64,000 nt of DNA from Rhodamnia argentea (GCF_020921035.1 NC_063155.1:30807294-30871293); one strand, 5' to 3'. Counted from the stretch's first letter, positions 32,806-47,100 are shown. Translations and numbers: made by a program. The notes: generated from the sequence alone by a model not told the origin.

Positions 32806-34899
32806 CTCGATCTCGATCTCGTTCTTGAACAGATCGAACCGAATTTGGAACATGTTTCGTAGAGCCTTTTAAAAACCCTACTTTTTCTCGACATCTTTTC
32901 TCTATTTTTCTCTTTTTCTCTGTCCTCTCCGGACTCAGTCAGACACTTTACGACTATCTCTCTTGCTCGCAACTCACCCTCCTCCTCGCTCGCTCGCGGC
33001 TCGCCCTATCTCATTTGAGCCTCACAACCCTCGCTTGTTCTTGACTCACCTTTGCTCTCTTACCCTCGTTCATCTTTTACCTAGAGCTATATATAACTTT
33101 GATGTAACAAATGAAACCGAAACAAAAGAAAATAAGCTTTTTGGTAGACTCTGGAAATGAAAAAACGAAATAACTTCCAAGGTCGATTTCAAGGCAAACA
33201 TGGTATGTTGCAGGTTCCAAAGATAGGGAACCGCTTCTAACATAGTAGGTTCTGATCTGGAATTTATCCACTTTGAAATCGATCACCCCAAGCTAAGCGA
33301 ACGAGCAAACCACTTTTTGTTGAGTTCAGATTTTACCCTCGGATCTTTTCAGGCTTTGTCAGATTTAATACAGTACTTTGATGAGCTGCTGCTAAAAGCT
33401 CCATGAACATGGATTGAAAAGAGAAGTTCCAGCCGCACAACCTTTGGTAGTTTTGCGACGGGACTTATAGAAACCCAACAAAACCTAAGAAAGCGATCTG
33501 ACTCACCAATTATTGGAGCATCTGGCTATTATCTTAATGGTTTCTCTTCGCGGAAACGTACTCAACAATCGCTTCTCATAGCTGCAATCAGCACGCAATC
33601 TTGTATTTTTCGCATAAAATGGCTGCGTGAGGGTCGGACAATGGAGATTCCACAACGAATCTCTGAATCATAGTAAAGATTCCACGTAAAAAAGACAAAA
33701 AAGATGCGTATCTAAGCTGAATCGTCGTGACAAGCACTCGTGAGATTTCTAATCTGTCACTCCAACCGTCGGGTCCATTCTTCTCTCGCCGCCATGAACA
33801 ATCCATCGCTGCAACTTCCATGGACGCCCCCATTTCCTTTCGCACTCTTCTTTGCCTCAACTCGTTTCGGGCAATTACTGTCAACTACATCTGTTCAGAA
33901 TCACGAAGAGCCAGCAAAATTATGGCGCGCGCGAAGCTTATCATTCGGTTCGTAAATATGTACCAATTCAAGCTGCCAGTATTGATTCAGCCAACCGAGT
34001 TCTTTGGAGCTCACTTAATGCACGCGTACAAGTTAGCGCCGAGTTTCCTAATTACCCACTGGTGAGCTTTACCTGTCCCATGCTTGGTTTGGTTGGATCG
34101 TTTCGGTCGTGTACTAAAGAGCAACAACGCTCAAAGCTTAATTCGCACTCTTTGGTGTAAGAACGCACTCGGGGCTTCCTACGTCTCTTTCATCAGTCGA
34201 TTCATCGACGTAAGGTAAGCTCTTGCTTGAAGGAATATGTTGATGACCCCCACTTTTAAGCGAAGCTCGCGTAGTTAATCATAAATTCCGCCGTCTGGCT
34301 ATCTCGAAATGGAATCGGTTGCGTCTTCAATCTCTAGCTTCGCCATGCGAGGGAACTCTGGAAGTTTGCCTCTCCAGTTTGATTCTCAAAGAAATCGATT
34401 CAGAACCGTCTTATGAGAAGGAGAGAAAAGGAACAGCTTTTAGATTTCAGGCAAAAGATCATCCAGTTCAGTAAATTGAGCAGAGACCGGATAAAACGGC
34501 TCAACTTGACGTAGCTCATTAGAATGGTAAAGTACAAAATTGTTCCACAAAATAACGTAATCTGTTAAACACTATGTCGGATCATTTTCAAATGGTGCTT
34601 GAACACGGCTTGTCTATTTTAATTGGTACTGAGGATTAGGTGGGTTCCTTCGTTCAGTGAAATTAATAGGGGTGATTATATCATTAGGTGAATGTGAAAG
34701 ATCTGAGGTTTAATAAACTTACGGTCAAGTTTTTATTCCTGTGCTCTTTCGGATGCCATAAGCAACTATGAACCTGCACGGAGCAGGTTGGCCCATGATG
34801 GCGTCACGGGCGTTGGGAAGAAAGATCGAATTCAATGGCTTTGTTGGGATTTGGTTCAACCAAGTTTTAACATGAAAAGAGTGTTTTGTAATTATCTTA
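32126..34899. other. Intergenic DNA with compound microsatellite, no gene supported
   Basis: A (CT)n run at about 32773-32802 continues into (TCGATC)n to about 32821. At 33200-33290, GGTTCC/GGAACC phrases end in ATCACCCCAAGCTA, which resembles a decayed hAT right end. Several open frames of 60-110 codons at 33588-34160 lie on both strands, overlap each other and show no domain. Confidence 0.4.
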
Positions 34900-35525
34900 G
34901 GAATGGTAAGATTCAAACACATATAATAGGGCAAAAGTACCAAAAAATACCTAAACGTATTGTATCGGTACCAATTCAATATATTTGGCTAATTGAGGCC
35001 AAAAATCACTTATGTGGACGTCGATTATTCTACAATCTACATGACATGAGCGACATCGACGTGGATATTTTTTAATAATCTTTTTAAATTTATTTTTCCT
35101 TTTTGTCCTTTCCCTTTTCTGTTTGCCGGTGAACCGGCTATCCGCTAGGCCATGACGAGCCTCGTCTTGGCCTAGGCGAGGCCGCCCTCACTGGGGCGAG
35201 GGTTGGCCTTGTCGGCCATGGCCTATGGTCGATGGCCGATCGTCGGCAAAAAGAAAAGGGAAAGGAAACATAAGAAAATGAGAAAAAAAAAAGATATTAA
35301 AAATTATCAAGGTCAATGGTTGCGATATCATGTAGGACGGTTGGTGTTCACGTCGGCAATTTCCGACCTAAATCGACTGAATGGAATGAATTAGTACCAA
35401 GGCAAAAAGGTTTAGGACTAAATTGGTTCAATTGAAGTGATTATGACTTTTCAGTCAAAAAATGATTATGAGTAAATTGGTACCAATCCAATAAATTTAT
35501 AACTCCTTTTATGATTTTCCTTATA
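34900..35525. mobile_element. Inverted-repeat MITE with GC-rich core
   Basis: The arms carry phrases such as GTACCAATTCAATATATTTG on the left and the inverse AATTGGTACCAATCCAATAA on the right, pairing imperfectly. The core at 35120-35260 is GC-rich (GCCTAGGCGAGGCCGCCCTC). It has the same plan as the elements at 22286 and 50889. Boundaries are approximate. Confidence 0.5.
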
Positions 35526-38500
35526 TGATAGCCATGACCCAGGCAAGGTAGATCGAACATCACATCACCTTTGCTTTTTACAAATGCAATGTCAGACTGC
35601 AAAATTTACGACGCACTAGAAGAATAGATCGTCAAACTAGATTTTTCGTTGGTGACGTGTAATTTTCCTTGCCATGCCTGGTAGTCAGAGTGTCGGAATC
35701 CCACAAATAATTGAACATGGAAAAGCTATGATATCCTTAAAGCCACAATATCTACTTAGATATCTAACCCGTAGAAGTAGACATGTTATAAGCTAGCTAA
35801 TTATATAATTAGAGGACGTAATTCAGGCCAAATTAGAACCGTAACCCCTAACATGTTTGATCATCAATCAAACAAACATAAGAGGCTTTGAAGACTATAG
35901 CACAAGCCAAAAGGAAATGACTTGCCTACCAAAGCATTTAACTTGTTTGATATGAGTTTGTCCATCGAAAGATTATCCAAAAAATCATAAACTTATTATA
36001 GATCGGCCAATTCAGTCTCAAACCTTTCAATTATTCTAATTTAATCATGAACATTTTGATGATTTGACAATTTAATCATTCCGAAAATCGTTGATATGGT
36101 AATCTAACCTGTTTAAAATGTGCAAATTTGAAAATTTTCGAGTAGTTCTGAAAATTGTTAAGAGGAAATGGAGATGGGCGACCTATCTCAACATTAGCCC
36201 ACTCGATCCTATTACTAGTAGTTTTGCTCGGTGAACCATTTTGAACATGACATCCTTACAAGACCGCTCTCATTTCATATTCGTGATTGTGCAATATTGC
36301 ATATTGCCATAATAGTTCATATTATCTATTGGGGCCGATAGCATCTCTCATTTCTAAGGAAAATGATCGACATGTAGTTAAAAAGTCGCAAGTGGAAACT
36401 ACTTAAGTTAGACACGATTAGAAGATTGCCCATCACGTTAGGTGTATTTTACATTAACTCCATTACATGGAGCTCGGAATAACTTTGATTCTCTTTCTCG
36501 AAATGGATAGGATACTCAATCTAATTTACCTTTGATACATTGAGATCTACGATCCCTTTGAGAACGGGGATTTTCCATCATCAGAGCTTGATGGGCTCTA
36601 GACACACATGCTTGCGAAATAGGATGACCAACCCCACCTTGGGGTTGATCCGGAGGTGAACACGTTCGGTGCTTTCGCCCGATGGTTGAAGGTTCCAATC
36701 CTGCCTAGAGCGAACTCAGTTTTAAGTAGGAAGCCAAGTCGTTGACTTGCTATGCTAGTTTTCCTCAGTGTAGCTAGCTAGTTACGGTCTTGCCCCTCGA
36801 TTATTAACCGAAAAGAGAAGAATGATGTGACCAAAGGAGGGAGAAAAGAAAAAATATCCCCATCAGGGACCTACCAAATAGCTTCCAAGGTATTCTCTCT
36901 CTTGATGTCGATCGCAAGTTCACGTCGCGTCATGATTTGTTGGGGGAAATCTGCCACAACCCTGCAGCGCAGACACAGCATACAATGGCTGAACCAAAAC
37001 CTAGGGGCTTCCAAAAAACATCTGTACTTATAATGATAATCACCATACCTAACCTAAGTTCACAGTGTCGGTTTAAGACTATAAGAGATATCTTAAATAT
37101 CTTCTAGAGATATTCATGATATTTTCTCTAATTTTCTATCTTTATTTTGAGTATGCATTTCTGGTTCGATTTCTTTTTATTTCATTAAACAGTCTTCTAA
37201 TAAAGCCTGTAAAGGAGCTCTTCATGTGTGTGTATATATATATTGAAATTTACGGAAATTTTTAATTTTTTTTTTCTGCATTATTCTCAACTAAGACGTT
37301 CCATTCGTAATGTCCGAGCATTAGGACAACCCTTTTCTTTTGATGCATGACTTAGATAGTTACACTTGCAACAAAAGGAAACTCCTAAAAGACGCTCTTC
37401 TGGATTTTAGTGGCAGTCTTGACTCCGTTGGGTGAGTACGAGATTCTCATTTTCATGTCAAAACCCTAGCAGAAACTCTTTTATGTTCTTAAATTAACCT
37501 ATCAAGGGCAAAACTCTTATGATCTTCTGTAACATTTATACACAACAGTACAGCACTGCCACCAACACCCTAGTGAAATTGTCTAGTCTAGCCTCGATTG
37601 ACCCGTACGTGGTCTGAATCCCCCTGCGTTTATCTAGGAATAAAAACTGAGAAGAAAATTAAAGCGATATGAAATAAAATTAAAGAATAATTATACACCA
37701 AGTTCAAGTTCTTCCTGCAGTCGCATGACCAGCAAAAATATTCACACGAATTCACCTAAGCACCGTCGTATGGCATTCACTCCACTCTTACGATTTTCAC
37801 TTTCCCATTAATCGGCGAAAACGCTTATTAACAGATAGAGTAATGTTTCCAAAGCATGTGGGACTTGGTTTAACGTACCATAGATCCGGCGAAATGGCGA
37901 AGCGCCCGCTCATTACAATAGGATTGATTGCAAATTGATCTTCCGAGTTAGATCTTAAACGGTGCTGACTAAAGTATGAGTCAACATGTACGTAAGGAAA
38001 TCGAAGATGTGATTTTAAATGACGCGACACAAAAAAAGTAATACGATAACACGAGAAGTTAACTATAAGCCGTCTTCCTTGTATTCAAGTCATGATATGC
38101 ACGCAAGGAAGCCCGAGACGTGATTTTAAAGAACAAAACACAAAAAAGTAACGGAGTAACACGGGGAAGCCAAATGTGAACCGTCTTCTCTTTATTAAAG
38201 ACAAAAGACGGAAGGTGAAATGACAGTACAACAAAGATAAATTCCCAAGCGAAAGCGCTTTGCTTGGACAATAACGCTTGAAGGCGATTCTCCAGAAAAG
38301 CCGGTAGACATATTTACTTGCTCGACAAATTTTCAAGTTTGTTCAAAAAACAGGGGAAGGAGATGAAAAAGAAAAAGGGTACGAGGTGTTTGGCTTGTCC
38401 GGAAAAGGCATTTTTGACCCCCAGAAAGCGCCAACTAATTACCAAGATCGCCAAATTTTAAGTTTTGAGATTTTGTGCTTTTGCTTTGCTTGTGGTATGA

Positions 38501-40535
38501 TTCCAACCCAATGGCTTATTAAACCCATTTCCCACTTCCTTTTCGACATGTTTTTCCTCTGTCGGCCGGCTTCCTCAGCACCTCCCATGTACTGGTACTC
38601 TGTTTTTAACTTATCTCCCGCGGTCAACTCCAAGCCAGCCACCCATGTGAACTGCTGTTGCGCAGGGGCCAAAATAATGTCTGGGTACAAGAATTTATCC
38701 GCCGATACAAGACTAATGTACCGAGCGATGAGGTAGATCGTAAAGAAGTTGCTGATGAGAGAACTGCTTTTGAACGTCCGACTGGTCGTAACGTTTTGTG
38801 TATCGTATTCGCATAGCGTTGGAATAAGTTTACTAGTTCTTCGATTTATGTTCGATTTATGACATCATTCTGTCTATGAAATTTCTATGATATCAAGGTA
38901 ATTTACTAATTCCTAAACTCTTGTTCAACGTGCGCAAGGTAAAAAAACATGAACTTGGGTCATTTGGAGGAGGTGAAATTTGAGGTGCCGCCAAGAGCTT
39001 TGACATGTAAGCCCACGGGTCACCCCTTAGCAGCCGCCGCCGCTGCCGCCGTCATTGTCACCTCCATCTGAGGTGGAAGTCTTCCAAACGGCGGGTCCTC
39101 ATTGGTCAATCAAACATCAAAAAAAAAAAAAAAAACAGGGGTTCAAATTTAAATAAAGGAATTAAATTCTTACTATGGCAAGAGTTAGCAAAATACCATT
39201 TCTACCCCTCCCACCGGCGGATGCCCCGAATGAAATCGCGGGGAGGACTTTTAAGCCCCTCATGCACAATTTATACGGTCCGCCCGCCTACTAATCAACT
39301 AATTAATAGAATATCTAAAGAGATACATCGGCACGTGTGGTCTAAGAAGATTAAGGAATAGAGGAAGAGATCCCATGGAGTGAAGAATAAGATGATGGGA
39401 CTATAGGACTACCTTAATATTATTATTTTTTGGTCTAAAATGGAAGGAGTACTTTAGTTTCTTTTATCTTGGCCGTGTATAGAGATGATCCGATGATAAA
39501 AGCATTACAATTAAATGCCAAATGGCAGGAAATAGTAAGGATAAATTTAGCATAAAACTTTGTAGGATGCTACCAATTAGATTGTATTTGTTTCGCGGAA
39601 GATGAATAATTTCAAAGTCATTGTCCTCAAAATGTTCGCTTGTGTAGCTTGAAACAGCTAATGGAAAATTGTTTTCTTCGTCTAAAAATCAGGATATTAA
39701 AAAGGATATTTTTCAAATCATAAATCCTTTGCGAAACAAGCCGTTTAAGGGTAAAAGCATATAATACGAGAGACAAACAAGGGGACTGGAAAAGATATGC
39801 ATCTAGATCTCCCGATCCGATGACATGAAATATTAACACAAAAGATTTCACGGGATTTCGCCGACCGTTTAATATTAGAATATTTCCACCGAAAACGGTG
39901 CGAATGCTCATTTTATTATCAATTTCTATCGGAGGGAAAAAAAGGATGAGCCGAGGCTAGAATGTGATTTTCATTCCAACCCTACCGAAATATTTTCGGT
40001 TATTTAATCAGTGGTTGTATAAAAGAAAAAGGAAAATGGGGAAATTGAGCCGTGGAAAACCAGTAAAGCACGGTCTGATTTTCGGACAGGGACCGTAATA
40101 GTAATTGAGACGGCGGAGTGTTGGACTCAATCTTAAATAGTTGGCGCAATAACGCGGAATCAAATATGGAATTCATTCAACGGCCCGAAAATATCTGACT
40201 CCTGCCCAGAACAGTCAAAGTCATGGGTACGGTCAGCTCCCCCTCCTTCTCCCGGGCAGATCCAACGTCCAATGCAAATTTAACCCCGGAATTGTTCCCA
40301 TTTGCTCTGATTTTTCTAATCCTCACGACTGAATAACCGAATAAATAAGAAGTCCTTCACTTTCTCTCTGTCTTCGCTCTCCGCCTGTCGAGTCCTCCCA
40401 GAGCGCGTTACATATATGGGAGCCACCTTTTTGGGAGGCGCAATGACCATTGTCAGGCCACCACCTCTCTGGGCATAGGGGTGGAAGCGCCTCCCGACGG
40501 CGGCTGCGACGACGGCGGTGTGAAGCGAGGAGGAG
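35526..40535. other. 5-kb intergenic region without a recognisable gene
   Basis: 35975-36130 is a single arm of the same inverted-repeat family as 34900 and 50889. 36500-36720 and 38386-38740 have frames of 60-116 codons with no domain and with competing frames on the other strand. 39030-39060 is a GCC-rich patch. 39118-39136 is a poly(A) run. The last 200 bp before 40536 should hold the XBAT31-like promoter and leader. Nothing else was recognised. Confidence 0.4.
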
Positions 40536-43342
40536 ATGGGTCAGGGACTGAGTTGCGCGGCGAGTCAGGAGCACGGGCTCTTCACTGCTGTGCAGTTTGG
40601 GGATTTGGAGATTTTGGAAGCTGTCCTGGAGAGAGATTCTAGCCTCCTCCACCAGACCACTGCTTATGATCGCCAGTCCGTGCTTCATATCGCCGCTGCA
40701 AATGGCCAGATCGAGGTGATTCTCTACAAAAATCCTTCCTTTTTCCCTGTTTCCTGTATCGTCTTTCTAAAGTTTTCTTTCTTGGTTGCGCACCGGTGGT
40801 TTATTCTGATTACATTTGTTTTTCGTTCATTTGACTCGCATTTCGTCTTCGATAAAAGTTGGGTTTTGTCAGTTTGGTTGAGCTCTGGTGTTTGATTTGT
40901 TTTGCAGATTCTATCCATGCTTCTGGATCGGTCCTTGAATCCTGATTTATTGAACCGGCACAAGCAGGTGAAGTTCATATAATGTCTGCCTTGTGTTTAA
41001 TGATCTAAAGCTGTTCAATCTAGTGGGCTTTCGTTCTTCTTCTCGATCTGGGATTCACTCTTTTCTTTTTCCTTCTTTGGGTTGTGATATGGTCTCAGAC
41101 TCCGCTTATGTTAGCCGCAATGCATGGCAAAATCGCCTGCGTGGAAAAGCTGCTTGAAGCTGGAGCTAATGTAGGCGAATTCTAACACTTTCCTTTTACT
41201 ATTCTTTGGTTTTTTTCATTTGTTGCATGAGTTATTAATCGGAGATGATGTTGTTAATCAGGTATTGATGTTTGATTCGCTCAATGGAAGAACTTGCCTG
41301 CACTATGCTGCTTATTACGGTCATTCTAACTGCCTCAAAGCCATTCTTTCTGCTGCTCAATCTAGTCCAGTTGCTGTCTCTTGGTGGGTCTCTCTGTCTG
41401 TGTGTGGGTGTGGGGGTGTGTGTGGGGCTCGGCATTAGTTGATAACTTTGCGGGTCATTTGATGGATTTCAGGGGATATGCACGATTTGTGAATATCAGG
41501 GACGGCAGGGGTGCCACACCATTGCACCTAGCAGCACGTCAAAGACGGCCTGATTGTGTGCACATTCTTCTGGATAATGGAGCTCTAGTTTGTGCATCAA
41601 CCGGGGGATATGGGTAATTATTCTTCAAATCCCACGAGGGATTGATTGTTTAAGTTCTCAGTTGTCCACGAGATTGATTTTTGTTGTCTACAGGTATCCG
41701 GGAAGCACTCCTCTTCATCTGGCTGCTAGAGGAGGATCCCTCGATTGCATTCGTGAGTTGCTGGCATGGGGTGCAGACCGTCTTCAAAGAGATGCGTCTG
41801 GGTAGGATCTCTTGCTCTTACCTTTTATTTTGCATATCCACCATCTTATGAGAAAGTGACAAGTGGTTGATCTTAAATGGGAAAATTATAAAGAATGCCT
41901 TGAAAACGTCTTTGGAATTCATGTGAAAGTAGATTTAGGAAGAAAGTGGAAAAAAGATCAAAGAAAGAAAGTGGAAATCTTGAAAGGAAGAGGAGGTATA
42001 CAACGGATTATGTGAGTTCCTTTTGCCTCATATATCGGTGTCCTCGTCTTGTTTTCTAGATTCGCTTAGCAAAAACAGAATATTAACTTTCTAGATTCAG
42101 CCTAGCAATAGCAGTTTGACAGGAAAGAAATTTCACATTCTAGAAGGATTATTGTATTGACTCCGAGTGTTAGATGCAATCTAGAAAATTATGGTTTCTC
42201 TAGTGTTGCATTTGTAGAAGTTTACAGTTAACTTGGCTTCCAGATTCTGGGTTTCCTGATCTTCTAATGATGCAGGAGAATCCCATACATGGTTGCTTTC
42301 AAGCACAAGCATGGAGCATGTGCCGCTCTGCTAAATCCGTCATCCGCAGAGCCTCTTGTCTGGCCATCACCTTTGAAATTCATAAGTGAGCTGGATGAAG
42401 ATGCAAAACTTCTACTGGAGCGAGCCCTGATGGAGGCAAATAAGGAGAGGGAGAAAAGCATTTTAAAGGGAACTGTATACTCATATCCATCACCATCCCA
42501 TTCCGATGTGGGGATTGACGATGATATTTCAGAGGTAATGGTTCCTACTATGAGAATGGCAGGATTTTTTATGTCTCCTTCTTGCCTTGCTCTCTGAAGT
42601 TTGCTTATGTTCTTCGAGTTTGTGAACTGTAGATTGGCTTCATTATGAGACCGTTGGTTCGTTAGCTAATCTTAGTTTCGCGAAAAAAATAGACCAGTTT
42701 AGGGAGTTAACTTGACAAATGAATCACTGCAAGTGGGAACTAAGCCTGGAGGATGTTGAGCATCCGAGATTCATTGTAACTTTCCCATGATATTTGAGAA
42801 AAGCATTTGTCATGTTAGTTGATGCTTTTGTCTCAATTTTTTTCTCGATCAACTGCCAGATTGCGATTATTTGCTTTATGTAGATGCTCGGAATACTGTT
42901 GGGTTCAATGATGCCGAAAACTCTAATGGGGCAATCTTGCATGCAGGCCAGCGACACCGAGTTATGCTGCATATGCTTCGAGCAGGTGTGCACAATTGAA
43001 GTCCAAGACTGCAGCCACCAAATGTGTGCACATTGCACGCTAGCTCTTTGCTGCCACAATAAGCCCAACCCCACGACCGCATCCCTAACTCCTCCAGTCT
43101 GCCCCTTCTGCCGAAGCAGCATAGCACGGTTAGCCGTTGCTAAGAGCAAGGGCTTTGACGAAGCTGATCTCGAGGTTGGGGATGTCAGTTCCTCAAAATT
43201 GAGAAGGTCGAGGAGGTCACGGAACTTTAGCGAGGGAAGCAGCAGCTTCAAGGGCTTATCGGCCGTCGGGACATTGGGGAAGATGGGCGGCCGTGGATCT
43301 GGAAGGATCGCGGCCGATAACGAGTGGGTCGATAAGCTCTGA
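40536..43342 (+). CDS. XBAT31: Ankyrin-RING E3 ubiquitin ligase, XBAT31/XB3 type
   Basis: Eight exons join in frame to 445 aa: 40536-40715, 40908-40967, 41099-41170, 41262-41383, 41473-41613, 41694-41801, 42276-42534 and 42947-43342. The N-terminus MGQGLSCAAS fits N-myristoylation (Gly2) plus a possible palmitoyl Cys7, so membrane attachment is likely. Ankyrin repeats fill about residues 10-190 (SVLHIAAANGQIE, TPLMLAAMHGKIACVEKLL, RTCLHYAAYYGHSNC, ATPLHLAARQRRPDC, STPLHLAARGGSLDC). A C3HC4 RING lies at about 217-265 (CCICFEQVCTIEVQDCSHQM ... CPFC). Rice XB3 binds the immune receptor XA21; Arabidopsis XBAT31 acts in thermoresponsive growth. Every block aligns with XBAT31 as I recall it. The start is in a good context and no break was seen. 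Confidence 0.96.
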
Positions 43343-45343
43343 GGACTATGAGAGGCCGTGGTTGGCGATCAAAAAGATAATTTTGAACCCAAGAGAGGGA
43401 TTTAAAAAGAAGGAAATATGACAAAAGAATTCCTTTGTCTATGCCGGGCCACGGTGGTATGTATAGATAGCGAAATGAATCTGCTGTTGCCAATTTGGGG
43501 AATAAGCAAGAATTGAGTTGCAGGCTTGGATTGGTAAGTTTGTCATCTCAGTTAGAAAAGGAAATTTGCTGTAGTCTTTATGTCTGTACGTTAGAATGAA
43601 GTTGGATTGCTGATTTTTGAGTCTTGTTAGTTGGTCTGTACTGGGGAAAGAAAAAAAAAGGAAATCATTTGATCTTCAAAGGGGAAGAAATGGTCAACAT
43701 TCGTGGATGGCTGCTACTTAAGATTGTTACGTGTTAAAAGACCTTTAGAAAGAGTCAAGAAAGGATATGGTTTGGGTCTCTTTGACTCCCCACCTGGTCT
43801 CTCTCCTCTTCCCTTTGATGAAGGAAAAGAAAAGGGGGGAAAGAGTGGCAGCGAGATGTAATCAGTTATTGCTTCCTCTATTCTTGCTCATGTATAAAGG
43901 AAGTGGAATTGGACGAAGAAAAACGAATTAGGACATTGAATTGATATTGCCGTGTGAACTGCGAGAGGCTGTCTCGTCCCCATCCTCAGACGGGTCTCAA
44001 TAATTTGGGGAAAGAAAAGGGGTGGGGTCATGATTCATATGAATGGATCATCGCCCAGTGGGGCCCGAGCAAGCGTCGCTCGATTGATCTGACAAGATGC
44101 CGACACGTGGACTGTGCGGGTGCGTGATTTCTCTGACAAAGGCTCTGAAGCCCCACGGCGGATGGGGACCCCCGAACCGGTTGGCAGTTTGTTTTCATGT
44201 ATTTGGTCCATTGTAAGACTCTACGGGGCCCTATCTATCCCGGAGTACCAACTAGTTTGTTCTATCTTATAATTGCGCCTTTCTATGGAAACGAAATGAA
44301 ATGAAGATGAAAAACAGGGAAGTGGGCCATGGCCAGATTCGAAGAGAGGGGGGCATCTTTCTTGATGCTCCCGTTACGTGGGACAGGCCTCTTTTGACTT
44401 TAGCGTTGTGTGTCCCACGGCCGGATTTGGGGTTAAGACATATAAAAATTTCGTTGCCTGAATGATTTGTAATTTTATATCACATCCTGGCCTACGGACA
44501 TCATACTTTAGGTGGAATTCATGATGGTGGTTTGGACCGACCTCATTAGCGTTGCTAAGACGTCGGATCGAGGAAAGAGGTCCAGACATTGTGTCTTGTT
44601 GTGACTTCGAGGAATGAAGCGGGGCAATTCTGGTTTCCTACCATACTATTCGTTGCATCGCATTTACTAACACGGACAGAAATAGCTACCTGTCAATATT
44701 ACGAATAAATTATATGTTCCGAGAGAAAATATCCAGCAGAAAGGGGTCGTTTTCGCGGAATCATTGTAGACCAGAAGTAACCACTAGATTACATAAACTA
44801 GATTCTGACGAGTGGTTCCAAATGACTTGAATCTTGTAGGAAAGGAACGGGTCATATACGATAAGCACAAGTGATGAGATAATCACCATAAGCGAACACC
44901 CTTAATTAATCAAAGTCAACATCAGTAATTTCCCTCAACTAATCGATTGAATATATATCACAAGAGACATCGAAGCACGGCCAAAATCCTTTTCATTCCG
45001 TCCGACTCCGCAATGAATTCTTGCACACTTGTCGAATTCGATGAGAAAAGTTCACTTCTTTAATCGGGTCGAATCGTGAGAGAGAGAGGGAGGGCAAGTT
45101 GGCAAGTTGAAGAGGAACAAGATGCCAATCTCCATATGACGAAGAAAGAATCCGCTCGTTTTCACACACGGGGTTCGAGAAGGCGAGCCGTCGCGGTGAA
45201 TCTTCCAAGTCATTTCCCATACGTTATGAACTTTCGAAAGATATAATTGAATAGTCCTGAGTTTCTCCAATAAAGGCACGTTAGTCTCTTGCTGGTTGCG
45301 TTGAAGCCTTCCTTTTTGAATTCTAAAATTCGGTACCCTTTTC
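43343..45343. other. XBAT31-like 3' UTR and intergenic DNA
   Basis: About the first 250-600 bp should be 3' UTR. Beyond it are short frames only. A CCGACACGTGGAC phrase at about 44100 contains an ABRE/G-box core, but no gene start follows. Nothing else was recognised. Confidence 0.4.
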
Positions 45344-45392
45344 CCTCTCTCCCTTTCTTTTTTTTTTTTTTGGTCGAAGCCTCTCTCCCTTT
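45344..45392 (-). mobile_element. Minimal poly(A) retroposition footprint with 13-bp target duplication
   Basis: CCTCTCTCCCTTT occurs at 45344-45356 and 45380-45392. Between them lie 23 bp: C, fourteen T, then GGTCGAAG. On the minus strand this is CTTCGACC followed by poly(A). The CTTCGACC terminus matches the plus-oriented footprint at 52925 (TTCGACC). Confidence 0.7.
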
Positions 45393-45454
45393 ATAATAGT
45401 ACAAATAACCCCTTCTTTCACGTTATATCATCTCGGTCTTACTATTACTCCCAT

Positions 45455-46655
45455 GCTGCGTTTGTCCGTTTTGGATTTCTAGTCTAGATAATGATATCAA
45501 ATCCTTGAATTTTGCTATATTCTATTCACTGTTTGGTGCATTAATAAGGTCCGATATTTTTGTATCACTACAAAAGAAACCACAAATGCATAAATGGAGA
45601 TAATCCCATCAATCAATCAATCCATGATTATTGTATGATCTAACTCTTGAACAGCATAGGGGTGCAACTTGCAAGAGCCACGAGTTTGATTATGACAAAA
45701 GAAATGTAAACGAGCTACAAAATTGGTAGATCGGTCGGCGAATGCCAACGAGCTACAATGTTGGTAATTCGGTCAACGAATGCCAAATCTAAAAAGAGAT
45801 AGAAAACATGACAATTCACCTTCGCTATTTTGCAAATATAGTGCTTTAACTCTCTCGCTACTTTTGTGAAACTTTAACGTGAATCACATAGCTATGGAGA
45901 AGGAGTTTCGACTTTCTTGCTGCTTTCGTAGACTTTTAGCATGAACCTTGGAGCTACGAAGTGGAAGGAGCTTCGATTCTCTCACAGTTTTCATGGAACT
46001 CTGATGTAAACCAAAGAATTACGAATGAGTTGTGAAGATTTAATATGAACCGAGAGATACATAAAAAAAAAAAAAAAGATGGAGAGGGTAGTCTTTTTTT
46101 TTTTAGAAATCTCATTGCTTCTTATTTTGTTTGAGAATTAGAAAGATCCTTATAAAGTTTGATTTTTTTTATTTAAAACTTGGATTCTTCTACTTCATTT
46201 TTATTTACTTTTCCCTCTCTTTCTTTTTATTTCTTTTCTTTTTTATTCCCTTCCATCATTCCTTAACAAAAATTTCATAAAAAAGATTTATACCTATGAT
46301 ATATACATTACAGAAAAAAATAAACTCAAATATAAAAATAAAAATAGTAGCAAATGAATATAAAATTTGTTGATTTTTTTGTATTTTTATTTTTATATTA
46401 TAATTCAAATGCTTAGTTATACATAATTATTTCTTAATTTTATCAATTTAATAAATATTTTATTAGAAAAAAATAGCTTTTATACAATGGATATAAGAAA
46501 TCCCATATACCTTCATCCCACCTTCCCAATAAAATACTTTTATCCGGCCTATATTTTTCTTTCGTCCAATTTTATTCTATCTTGGGCAGACACCAAACAT
46601 AGAATAAGATAAATTTTGTCCTATCTTGATTTTATTCTTGGCTAACAAACATAGC
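45455..46655. mobile_element. Harbinger-like non-autonomous element, decayed
   Basis: The left end GCTGCGTTTGTCCG at about 45456 and the inverse of the right end, GGCTATGTTTGTTAGCC, pair imperfectly. The subterminal CTGTTTGGTG/CACCAAACATAG pair and ATAGGAT-like phrases recall the MITE at 24578. The interior is AT-rich and non-coding. No clean TAA duplication was found. Confidence 0.45.
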
Positions 46656-47100
46656 CCTATAATTCAGTTGAGCAACTTTGACAATGTAGAAGTGCTGTCA
46701 CGTAAACTATCGTCCAAGACCCAATCATGTCCTTTTTGGGTATGCATAGTTCCATACCTAATAATACAACCTATCTGTATTGGCATTTTTGTTGTCTCCA
46801 CGGGTTAGATCACAACATTGTCGGAAGATATTTCAACCGAGAAAAGGCGGAATGCCTTCTAAAAATGTAATGTCAGCACTAAACGAGAACTATTCCCACG
46901 TGTCGTGAGAATAATCATATTACGCACAAAACCTGATGCATAACTTCACTTTATATAAGAATTTGATGAAAGATGGCTGGTGCATAGAGAGTCCACGAAC
47001 ACCAAGTGTAAGATCGTTTCTGCGGATAGGAAAGGGACCATTACTTCAAGCAGATGTTCATGACAGCTCTCATTTCAGTCCACCGACAGAACAAGGTACT
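46656..47100. other. Intergenic DNA, nothing recognised
   Basis: AT-rich with short frames only. It lies between the decayed Harbinger-like element and the SINE-like element. Confidence 0.35.

Noticed and set aside
33588-34160. Cluster of overlapping 70-110 codon frames
   Set aside because: They overlap each other on both strands and show no conserved motif.
38386-38736. 116-codon plus frame and an 83-codon minus frame
   Set aside because: Both strands are open with no known domain, no splice continuation and no clear coding bias.
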